A stretch of DNA of 64,000 nt from a virus. Positions 1 to 6,502 of the stretch are shown here, piece after piece (within the stretch, counting starts at the first letter, position 1; every line of letters begins with the position of its first letter). The position numbers were made by a program, and so were the translations under genes. The stretch is from positions 1 through 64,000 of the IMG/VR virus record IMGVR_UViG_3300021961_000062. One strand, 5' to 3'. The notes under the pieces were generated by a model. That model searched no databases. It was not told the DNA's origin and saw nothing but the letters and a program-made list of their open reading frames with translations.

Positions 1-61
1 TCCTTAATGTTGGATATTTATCTAATAGAGGTAGTCTATAAACAAATAAAAACAGATCGTT

Positions 62-445
62 ATGAAAAAAATACTTTTTACTATAATGATGTTCGTTGCG
101 ATAGGACTCTCGGCGCAAGAGTATGAGATAACCAACGTTAAAAGAGAGACTAAACTAATTCAAGTCGATTATAACCAATTTAAGGTCATAATGAGAGACC
201 ATTCGACAGGTCAAATTGAACAAGTGGGTTACTATACCCTTGTAAATGACGCGTTGGTGAAAGATGGTGTGTGGAAAATGTACGATAACAATGGTAAGGT
301 TATCACCACCGCCAAATTTTCAGATAATAGGGTTGTGTGGATCGAATCTAATAGAGGTAGATACACTTCAGAACAAATTGAACTTCATAGGTTACGAAGA
401 AAAGTTAATGAACTTGAGGGTATCGTAGCCATGGGTACCAACTAA
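62..445 (+). CDS. Small secreted protein with signal peptide, unknown function
   Basis: This 127-residue protein opens with a clear signal peptide (Lys-Lys, then a hydrophobic run, then a likely cleavage at LSAQ near residue 19), so it should be exported to the periplasm or outer membrane. The middle contains DGVWKMYDNNGKV, which resembles the short beta-hairpin repeats of MORN-like or toxin-antidote YwqK-type proteins common in Bacteroidetes, but one copy is not enough to assign a family. The C-terminus is a short basic helix. A hairpin terminator follows. I do not recognise the family. Confidence 0.75.
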   Translation: MKKILFTIMMFVAIGLSAQEYEITNVKRETKLIQVDYNQFKVIMRDHSTGQIEQVGYYTLVNDALVKDGVWKMYDNNGKVITTAKFSDNRVVWIESNRGRYTSEQIELHRLRRKVNELEGIVAMGTN

Positions 446-467
446 GGTAACCATTGTAACAAAAAAA

Positions 468-489
468 GGTGTCGATTGACACCTTTTTT
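468..489. terminator. Bidirectional intrinsic terminator
   Basis: An inverted repeat ggtgtc-gatt-gacacc is flanked by seven A on the left and six T on the right. It sits between the convergent ends of the 62-445 and 493-807 genes and can serve both. Confidence 0.85.
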
Positions 490-492
490 ATT

Positions 493-807
493 TTAGTTGG
501 ATTTATTCTTAGGTTTCCTTCCTCTTCTCTTTTCACCCTTGAGTGCGTCTACCACATCGGTAGTTTGATCTACTAAGTTCTTAGTGGCTACCTTCACATC
601 CCCTATTTCCTCTTTGACTCGTTTCGCTCTACGCTTAACTTCATCGGTTGTTTTCCTAACCGTTTTCTTAACTTCGGAAACTTTATCCTCAACAACATCA
701 GGAATTAGATCATGATCTTCGTCCTTAATCTTACCGGTTTTGATCAATAGGATAATACCACCAAAGACTGCGGCCAATAGAACTAAAATAATTAGAAGTG
801 TTTTCAT
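493..807 (-). CDS. Membrane-anchored basic coiled-coil protein
   Basis: The 104-residue product has one N-terminal membrane segment (residues 4-23), then a highly charged Lys/Glu/Asp helix with heptad-like spacing, and ends in a very basic RRGRKPKNKS tail. The layout resembles YtxH-like stress or envelope proteins, but that is only a resemblance of composition. It is convergent with the secreted protein before it and shares its terminator. Confidence 0.6.
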   Translation of the reverse strand: MKTLLIILVLLAAVFGGIILLIKTGKIKDEDHDLIPDVVEDKVSEVKKTVRKTTDEVKRRAKRVKEEIGDVKVATKNLVDQTTDVVDALKGEKRRGRKPKNKSN

Positions 808-969
808 AATTTTTGTTTTTTTGAAGTATAAGGGTTTTTTGAAAAAAAGTAAACCCTTTTGGGACCCAGTATCTCTAGTAATGCTTTCTAGTTAATAAAT
901 GCTAGGCCTAGATAAATATATAATTCTGGGTAAAAATTCGAGAAAAAAAAATAAATTGTTCGATTCAAA

Positions 970-977
970 TATTTATT
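970..977 (+). promoter_or_regulatory. TATTTATT motif, putative late promoter
   Basis: The octamer lies 37 bases upstream of the start codon at 1015. See the entry at 20756 for the shorter-spaced form of the same motif. Confidence 0.4.
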
Positions 978-1014
978 AAGAGTAATAAACCGTTGGGATC
1001 AATCGAATAATCAA

Positions 1015-1251
1015 ATGAAAAAAATTGTAGTTACAGAAGATCAATTGAAGAAACTCTCTAAGACTTTATATGAGAATGATTTGGAATATCATAAGGTTGA
1101 TGATGCGTCTGCAGAATCCGACGAATATGATATGGATGAAGGTAAAAGAGCTTTATCTAGAACAAGAAAGAAAAGATTGTTCTCCAAAGCAGAGATTATG
1201 TCAAACCCCAGCAGGTTTAAACTACACGATAAAAAGTTAAAGGGTCTTTAA
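1015..1251 (+). CDS. Small charged protein with N-terminal TEDQL tag
   Basis: The 78-residue product begins MKKIVVTEDQLKKLSK, nearly identical over its first ten residues to the start of the unrelated convergent gene at 1248-1763, and related to the starts at 5611, 20767 and 26168. The rest is acidic in the middle (DASAESDEYDMDEG) and basic at the end. No family is recognised. The shared N-terminus is the main clue: it behaves like an exchangeable leader, possibly for packaging into the head. Confidence 0.6.
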   Translation: MKKIVVTEDQLKKLSKTLYENDLEYHKVDDASAESDEYDMDEGKRALSRTRKKRLFSKAEIMSNPSRFKLHDKKLKGL

Positions 1252-1763
1252 AGAGTATATGCCTCTATTTCCGCCTTTGTAATAATTATGTTACCTTCCT
1301 GATCATTAGATAGAGTTAGTTCTAACACATCACCAATGGTTATAACTCCTTCGGCATGAATCTCCTCAACTTCTAAAACCTTATCCCAATCTACGGACAC
1401 GGTGATCAAATGTTCTTCTTGTTTAAAATCACCCTCTTCATCTCCTTCACTGATAGTATTAATTTCCAACTCTAACTCGTCATCAACACCACTAATTCCG
1501 TATAAGTATATTGATTTGATTCCCCAACTACGATGTTCTTGATCGATGTAATAAACCATGGTAATATTTCCACAAGAAGCGTATTCTACTTCCTCACCGT
1601 TGAATTTAACGTCATGATACCCAAGCCTAACTTCAATATCCTCTCTTCTGTATTGATTATCGGAAGAAGATTCTGTTATTGTTTCTGTTGAGTTAGTAGA
1701 TTCATTTTCAACGAACTCACCGATCATACCTAATTGTTTTTCAGTTACGACAATTTTTTTCAT
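1248..1763 (-). CDS. Acidic protein with N-terminal TEKQL tag
   Basis: The 171-residue product begins MKKIVVTEKQLGMIGEFVE and then a Ser/Thr/Asn-rich linker, after which an acidic, beta-strand-rich domain follows (many alternating Glu/Asp and Ile/Val). Its 3' end overlaps the 3' end of the convergent gene at 1015-1251 by four bases. A TATTTATA motif and the only SD-like run in this region (AAAAGGAC) lie upstream of the ATG. The family is not recognised; the leader peptide is shared with other proteins here. Confidence 0.6.
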   Translation of the reverse strand: MKKIVVTEKQLGMIGEFVENESTNSTETITESSSDNQYRREDIEVRLGYHDVKFNGEEVEYASCGNITMVYYIDQEHRSWGIKSIYLYGISGVDDELELEINTISEGDEEGDFKQEEHLITVSVDWDKVLEVEEIHAEGVITIGDVLELTLSNDQEGNIIITKAEIEAYTL

Positions 1764-1779
1764 GTTACAGTCCTTTTGT

Positions 1780-1787
1780 TATAAATA
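1780..1787 (-). promoter_or_regulatory. TATTTATA motif, putative late promoter
   Basis: On the minus strand the octamer lies 16 bases upstream of the ATG at 1763, with an AAAAGGAC purine run in between. Confidence 0.5.
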
Positions 1788-1925
1788 TCTCTTTACGGGG
1801 TTAATTGACTGAATCCCCCGTATTTATATAATACCCTCAGTCGATGGGTCAACAAATATATAACAAATAGTTTGGTATATTAAAAAAATATACCTATGTT
1901 TGTCTAATAAGAAGTCAATAAATTA

Positions 1926-2420
1926 ATGGAAAACATGAAATTTAAAAAACTTTTATTAGTTTGTTTGTCCCTGTTAGGGTCATCATTCTTTACTGTAAGT
2001 TCAAGTACCCAACGGTATTTTGAAGAAAAATTAGACTTGGAACCTAAACCAATTGCCGATCTCGTAGAACCCATCGATCATCTAATTGAAGCGATGATTA
2101 TGGTTGAGTCGGGGGGTGATGATTCCGCAGTCGGAGACACCCACTTGGGTGAACCATCGATAGGGGTTCTACAAATCAGACCAATAATGGTAAGAGAAGT
2201 GAATAGACTTTTAAAAAAGATGGGTTCTGATGAAAAGTATAAGTTAAAAGATCGATTTGATAGAGATAAGTCAATTGAGATGTTTAAAGTGTGGTATACC
2301 TATTATCATGAAGATTCTGAATTCGAGGCAATTGCTCGGAGTTGGAATGGAGGTCCAAAGGGACCACATAATAGTAGAACCATACATTATTGGAACAAAG
2401 TACAAAGTCAGTTAGAATAA
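1926..2420 (+). CDS. Secreted lytic transglycosylase-like (SLT) protein
   Basis: The 164-residue product has an N-terminal hydrophobic export signal (about residues 8-25) followed by a compact domain with the lysozyme-like pattern of soluble lytic transglycosylases: catalytic-Glu context MVESGGDDS, then GEPSIGVLQIRP, then an ARSWNGGP motif near the C-terminus. It would cleave the glycan strand of peptidoglycan, at the cell surface or periplasm. The start may be the first ATG or the second one nine bases later (MKFKKLLL). A hairpin terminator follows. The fold assignment is by motif only. Confidence 0.7.
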   Translation: MENMKFKKLLLVCLSLLGSSFFTVSSSTQRYFEEKLDLEPKPIADLVEPIDHLIEAMIMVESGGDDSAVGDTHLGEPSIGVLQIRPIMVREVNRLLKKMGSDEKYKLKDRFDRDKSIEMFKVWYTYYHEDSEFEAIARSWNGGPKGPHNSRTIHYWNKVQSQLE

Positions 2421-2423
2421 AAA

Positions 2424-2446
2424 AGGGGGTTAATTAACCCCCTTTT
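2424..2446. terminator. Bidirectional intrinsic terminator
   Basis: Perfect inverted repeat gggggttaattaaccccc preceded by A residues and followed by TTTT, placed between convergent genes; the end of the 2430-4268 reading frame lies inside it. Confidence 0.8.
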
Positions 2447-4268
2447 CATGTATGTCTGTTGGTGTTTTAAACCAATTTGGGGCGGTACCCTCGTCACTTA
2501 ATTGGTCGATCATCCAATCCCTCTCTACCGCCTGAGGTAAGAATTTGTTTACATAAGTATTATGTGACATGATAACCCCTTTTTTAACACCACCTTGAGT
2601 TACAACTCGAGTATCTGCTAAAGTATAGAAGTTATTTGTGTCTTCGATATTGTTAGTTTTACTGTAACAACTCACAAAGTAATCCTCGGGAAGATCTTCC
2701 ATGAAACTTTCATTTTGTTCATTCATTTCTTCTGCTCGATCATCATCCTGTGGTTGGTTATAATCTTGTGGTTGTTGGGAGGATAACATATCTTCAATAT
2801 CTTTTTTAAAGAAGAATGTTTTAGGCCAATCTTGACCCATAATTGGTGAGTAATCAGGTTCATACCTCACACCGTCTTTTTCGTACCAATCTGCACCCCT
2901 TTTATTGAATAGTCCAAATTTACCCTGACTAACCCCTGAGTTACTTCTAAATACGATTATATTATCACTGTTTGAACTGATCATAGCAATATCAAATTTA
3001 TTTTGCATGATCTTCTCCATTAATGTGAAAATGGTGATCCTATCTCCCGAATATCTATCTACGATAGGTCCCTCGATACCCTCACCATTTAGGATTCTCT
3101 CTAACTTATCCCTATATACCTTAGTGTCTAAAATGTATTTAAGGACTTCATATCTTTGGAATCTATCAGACCAGTTTCTACCTGTTATGGTTTCCATATA
3201 TCTAAACATTAGGCCCTCATCCATGGATTGGAAGGATCTAAGTTCCATTAGGTATTGACCATTAGAACATTTGTCGACAATATATTGAAGTTTAACTCTT
3301 CTTTGTTGGACTGAGAAATCGTAACATGGTCCACCACCCGTACACTCTCTTTCACCGATCATATCGATTAATCTTAGTTTCTCATCGGATAGGTTTAATT
3401 CTGTACGAGGATCATAGGGTACCTGTTTTGATACAATCTCTCTAACACCTTCTTCGGTAAGTTGTGGGTGTAAATCAACCAAACTCTTACTAGGGTCGTT
3501 CGGGTTATTCCATTTTACATAGACATTACCCCCACTATTTTTAAGATCCGTATACTCAAACTCATCAGCTCCCTTAGTTGTTGGGAGTATGGCAAAAATA
3601 TGGTGTTGATTTGTTTCAGGTAAATTGTCGTCAATACCATAATATAAAGTCATGTTACGACTACGGTATGTATTCCACATGTTACCACTTCTGTTCCACG
3701 TAGTACACCAATGACTTCCATTAATTTTATCCGCTACGTAGTTTTCGTACATTCCAAAGGCCACACTTTGTTTTTGGTTTAATGGGAGGTATAGTCTAAA
3801 ACCATTACCATTATCATAGACTTTGTTTTGTTCCCCAAACCACAGAGACTTAGAGAATTCGAATTTCTCTTCCTTTGAGGACCCCTTGAAAAAGGACTCT
3901 TCCCACGGACCCGACCCCCTATCATCCATAATATCAACATCGTAACCATAATCATCTAATAATGATGTTATTTGCTCTAATGTGTATGAGTTTATATCAA
4001 GTAATTTTGTGGGATCGAAGGCAGTGAAACCGTGTTCACCATCAAACCTTTTTAAAAAAGAATCCCTTATCGGATCGTTTTTAGCCTTTAACTTTCCGCT
4101 GAGTCCTGGGTAACCATCTTCACCTTTAAAAACATTCCATATATAGTTAACGGTCTCTATAGAGATATCCGCATCTTCTGTGGACCACCTCTTCAAGAGA
4201 CCGTTTTTAATCTGTTCTTTTGCCCCTTCTTCTAGGACAATCTCGTAAAGTAAATCTTTGATCTTCAT
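2430..4268 (-). CDS. Large virion-type protein with a WCT motif, unknown function
   Basis: The 612-residue product begins with an amphipathic leader MKIKDLLYEIVLEEG, whose LEE-G sequence (residues 12-15) fits the T4-type prohead-protease site (Leu/Ile-x-Glu before Gly/Ala/Ser). Residues 185-190 read SHWCTT, followed by RNMTLYYGIDD; a similar 'KWCT ... LYVI' block occurs, as far as I recall, in many marine T4-like phage proteins of unknown role. The C-terminal third contains a Gln/Asp/Glu-rich low-complexity stretch. Transcription appears to start from a TATTTATA motif, and a long palindrome covers the leader. I infer a head-internal or injected protein; the enzymatic role, if any, is unknown. 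Confidence 0.6.
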   Translation of the reverse strand: MKIKDLLYEIVLEEGAKEQIKNGLLKRWSTEDADISIETVNYIWNVFKGEDGYPGLSGKLKAKNDPIRDSFLKRFDGEHGFTAFDPTKLLDINSYTLEQITSLLDDYGYDVDIMDDRGSGPWEESFFKGSSKEEKFEFSKSLWFGEQNKVYDNGNGFRLYLPLNQKQSVAFGMYENYVADKINGSHWCTTWNRSGNMWNTYRSRNMTLYYGIDDNLPETNQHHIFAILPTTKGADEFEYTDLKNSGGNVYVKWNNPNDPSKSLVDLHPQLTEEGVREIVSKQVPYDPRTELNLSDEKLRLIDMIGERECTGGGPCYDFSVQQRRVKLQYIVDKCSNGQYLMELRSFQSMDEGLMFRYMETITGRNWSDRFQRYEVLKYILDTKVYRDKLERILNGEGIEGPIVDRYSGDRITIFTLMEKIMQNKFDIAMISSNSDNIIVFRSNSGVSQGKFGLFNKRGADWYEKDGVRYEPDYSPIMGQDWPKTFFFKKDIEDMLSSQQPQDYNQPQDDDRAEEMNEQNESFMEDLPEDYFVSCYSKTNNIEDTNNFYTLADTRVVTQGGVKKGVIMSHNTYVNKFLPQAVERDWMIDQLSDEGTAPNWFKTPTDIHEKGVN

Positions 4269-4292
4269 ATAAGAAACTCGAGTTTCTTATAT
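4267..4292. promoter_or_regulatory. 26-bp perfect palindrome over the start codon region
   Basis: The sequence reads identically on both strands across 26 bases, with core AAGAAACTCGAGTTTCTT. It lies between the TATTTATA motif and the ATG of the 2430-4268 gene and touches the start codon. It could be a protein operator, or an mRNA hairpin that hides the start. Confidence 0.6.
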
Positions 4293-4297
4293 AAATA
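4290..4297 (-). promoter_or_regulatory. TATTTATA motif, putative late promoter
   Basis: The octamer is 21 bases upstream of the ATG at 4268 and overlaps the edge of the palindrome. Confidence 0.5.
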
Positions 4298-4304
4298 TAT
4301 CGGA

Positions 4305-4643
4305 TTAACTAATTACGGCTTTTGTAGACATAGAAATCTTAATGTTCTGCAATTCCTCGATGGCGTTCTGTAACAACCTTTCAGTCATTATTAACTTCAT
4401 TAGGATTTCAGCATTAGGATTAGAGTTTTCACTTATGAGATTGTTTATCACCATATTTTTTACAATCTCCGCACTCTGATCTGTTTTCAGTCTATTTTTC
4501 TTTCGTTGGTGATACTTTTTAGAATTTTCTTTAGTACACGAAACGCAATAGATGCTGTGACCGTCGTTCATTCTTTTGTTTTTGTAGAATTCGTTGAGGG
4601 TTTTCTCCTCATGACAACCACTACATTTTTTCATATTCTTCAT
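4305..4643 (-). CDS. Small zinc-ribbon protein
   Basis: The 112-residue product has two CxxC pairs (CSGC near residue 7 and CVSC near residue 33) in the arrangement K-C-x2-C-x-E-K-x4-F-Y-K ... I-Y-C-x2-C-K, typical of phage zinc-ribbon/HNH-associated proteins. A basic segment follows and the C-terminus is helical. No His-Asn-His nuclease core is visible. It probably binds DNA. The start could be the first or the fourth residue (both Met). Confidence 0.6.
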   Translation of the reverse strand: MKNMKKCSGCHEEKTLNEFYKNKRMNDGHSIYCVSCTKENSKKYHQRKKNRLKTDQSAEIVKNMVINNLISENSNPNAEILMKLIMTERLLQNAIEELQNIKISMSTKAVIS

Positions 4644-4700
4644 AATATTGAAAATTTATCAATACAAAAGTATGTATAAGTTAGGATATTGCCAAACATT

Positions 4701-5267
4701 ATGGAAAAAATTTTATTTAAAAAAGGTTACTACTCTGTGTATGAAATAAAAAAGGGTGACACGGTCACATATAAGGTGGATAGTGGTAAAACCCTCTTTG
4801 TTGCTAGATTTAACAAATACATACCAAACCCCTATAGAGATATTAAAGATTTCAAAACTTTAGAGTCCGCAAAGAAATACGTGGACAAGAAGTTGATGGT
4901 CAGTAAACAATTGAAAAAGAAGAAGTTAGACTCTCTCCCAAAATCACTTTATTTGGTTTTAATAAAGGAAGAAAAGAGTGGTAAGACATTCGTAAAGGTG
5001 GGGATCACCTCAAAAAAGTTTATTCTTAGAAGGTTCTCAAAAGCGTATGGATATGAGGGGTATACCTTGGAGAGTATATTAAGGAGGATTGACAGTCCCA
5101 GGGCTGAGAGGTTAGAAGAATCAATAAAACATACACTAAAAAAGAAAAAGTCTGTAAAAAGTTACAGACCTTTATTAGAATCCTTTAGTGGATATAGTGA
5201 ATGTTATGATTTAGAATGTTTGGAAACAATCTTAATGGTATTCGATTCTGCGACCAAAAACGATTAG
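4701..5267 (+). CDS. GIY-YIG/T5orf172-like protein
   Basis: Starting at the ATG at 4701 (the frame also opens at an upstream TTG), the product is 188 residues. The C-terminal half has SLYLVLIKEEKSGKTFVKVG, then RRF near residue 110, RAERLEESIK, and a late GYSECY block. This order matches the Mug113/T5orf172 branch of the GIY-YIG fold, where the strand-turn-strand (here YLVLI ... VKVGIT), an Arg, and a Glu before the Cys/Tyr are conserved. It may be a nuclease or a nuclease-derived DNA-binding domain. The family call is tentative. Confidence 0.5.
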   Translation: MEKILFKKGYYSVYEIKKGDTVTYKVDSGKTLFVARFNKYIPNPYRDIKDFKTLESAKKYVDKKLMVSKQLKKKKLDSLPKSLYLVLIKEEKSGKTFVKVGITSKKFILRRFSKAYGYEGYTLESILRRIDSPRAERLEESIKHTLKKKKSVKSYRPLLESFSGYSECYDLECLETILMVFDSATKND

Positions 5268-5611
5268 TTATTACACCTACATGGGTCTCCACCAAAGAAC
5301 TTAAGTATTTTACCCCATAGGTCGTGATCTAAAAATCCTAACTCAATTAATTTTTTAGCGGTACAACAACCCATTAAACCATCGACCATTAAACCATGTT
5401 CTTTTTGAAACATCATTGCCGCTTCTTGGGATTTAGGACCCCACGCACCATCTGCGGGGATTGGAGATTTACCCTTTGACTTTAAGTATTTGTTCAATCC
5501 AACCTGAGCCCAATACATATCTTCAACAGATCCGTCGTTTGAGTATTGTTCTTCTATAACCTTATCTAAGATTTTTTTTACTTGTGATTCTGTAAAAAGG
5601 TATTTTTTCAT
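5264..5611 (-). CDS. Peptidoglycan-binding domain protein with TESQV tag
   Basis: The 115-residue product starts MKKYLFTESQVKKILDKVIEE and then carries a single PG_binding_1-like repeat (about residues 35-90: LNKYLKSKGKSPIPADGAWG, then SQEAAMMFQKEHGLMVDGLMG). This fold binds cell-wall peptides. The Cys-rich end (DPCRCNN) may be disulphide linked. The leader is shared with the M23 peptidase at 20767 and others, which suggests these murein-active proteins travel together in the virion. It ends four bases into the convergent gene before it. Confidence 0.65.
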   Translation of the reverse strand: MKKYLFTESQVKKILDKVIEEQYSNDGSVEDMYWAQVGLNKYLKSKGKSPIPADGAWGPKSQEAAMMFQKEHGLMVDGLMGCCTAKKLIELGFLDHDLWGKILKFFGGDPCRCNN

Positions 5612-5617
5612 AATATG

Positions 5618-6244
5618 TTATTTACTATATAAATAGTTCGATAAAAATCCTGCGACTCTTTGGGTTCTCTCATTTAAAAAATGAACCTGTTCATCCGTTA
5701 ATTTTCTTTTTCTGTTATAATCTAACCCCAATAAACCAATACAATTATCTGTTTTAATATCGAACAGACCTACGGTGTAGGATGATTTTGTCCCTGTAGA
5801 CTCACTGGCACCCTTCAAACCAAATGTGGCAACTTCTGGATCATTATAATCAGGAATATAAATGTGTCTGTGATTTAAAATTTCTTCTGTTGCTCTACTG
5901 TAAAGTGAAACGGGTAGATTTGTGAATATGTGGGCAACAGGAGGTACACCACTTTTACAATTTTCGTAAGTCATTGAGAATTTCTTCATTGATTTATCAT
6001 GAGTTAGGAAGTTTCCTCCGTTGTGATACATCACGATCCATGATCTATCCGCCTTCAATTCTTCTCGAATATCCTCAATCTCCCCATTAACAACCATAGT
6101 ATACTCTATTTCTTGTTTTATTGGGTCTGGTCGGTCCGAAGATCTAAATTTTATCTTTACGTATTCAACAATACTAGGACCTATGATTGCGGTTATTACC
6201 GCGACAATAATTAAACTTACCATTTCTATCATGTGTGTATCCAT
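5618..6244 (-). CDS. Membrane-anchored GAF-like domain protein
   Basis: I place the start at 6244 (MDTHMIEMVSL), because the sequence before it, TTTTTTGTATATA directly followed by ATG, looks like a promoter and not coding sequence. The product has one membrane helix (VSLIIVAVITAIIGPSIV), then a cytoplasmic domain of about 160 residues with RSWIVMYHNGG, a variable middle and a SSYTVGLFD ... CIGLLGLDYNRK ending; this strand/helix order resembles GAF sensory domains. A ligand or partner cannot be told. Another start (frame open to 6331) is possible. Confidence 0.55.
   Translation of the reverse strand: MDTHMIEMVSLIIVAVITAIIGPSIVEYVKIKFRSSDRPDPIKQEIEYTMVVNGEIEDIREELKADRSWIVMYHNGGNFLTHDKSMKKFSMTYENCKSGVPPVAHIFTNLPVSLYSRATEEILNHRHIYIPDYNDPEVATFGLKGASESTGTKSSYTVGLFDIKTDNCIGLLGLDYNRKRKLTDEQVHFLNERTQRVAGFLSNYLYSK
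5628..5635 (-). promoter_or_regulatory. TATTTATA motif, putative late promoter
   Basis: The octamer lies 16 bases upstream of the ATG at 5611; it overlaps the end of the upstream gene on the same strand. Confidence 0.5.
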
Positions 6245-6331
6245 TATATACAAAAAACTATACGTTAATAAATATGTCCTTATATCCGTATTTTGGACCG
6301 TAAATAAATTTTTCTGTGATATAAGCGCCAC

Positions 6332-6502
6332 AAAATCGATTTAACCACCGTTTTTCATATTTGGAACTGATTATGAAGTTGATAAGACCAAAAAAAAATC
6401 GTATTTATTTCGTGACGAGTTTATGAAAAGGGCTGTAACCATTGATTTATTTCCCAAATTTTCGTACATTATTGTCACTAATAAACTAAAAAAACAAAAT
6501 TT
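6332..6502. other. Divergent intergenic region before the TonB-dependent receptor
   Basis: This AT-rich spacer contains no gene. It must hold the promoter of the receptor gene; a candidate is TTTTCGTACATTATTGTCAC about 30 bases before the ATG, but no late-type octamer sits close to the start. Confidence 0.4.
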
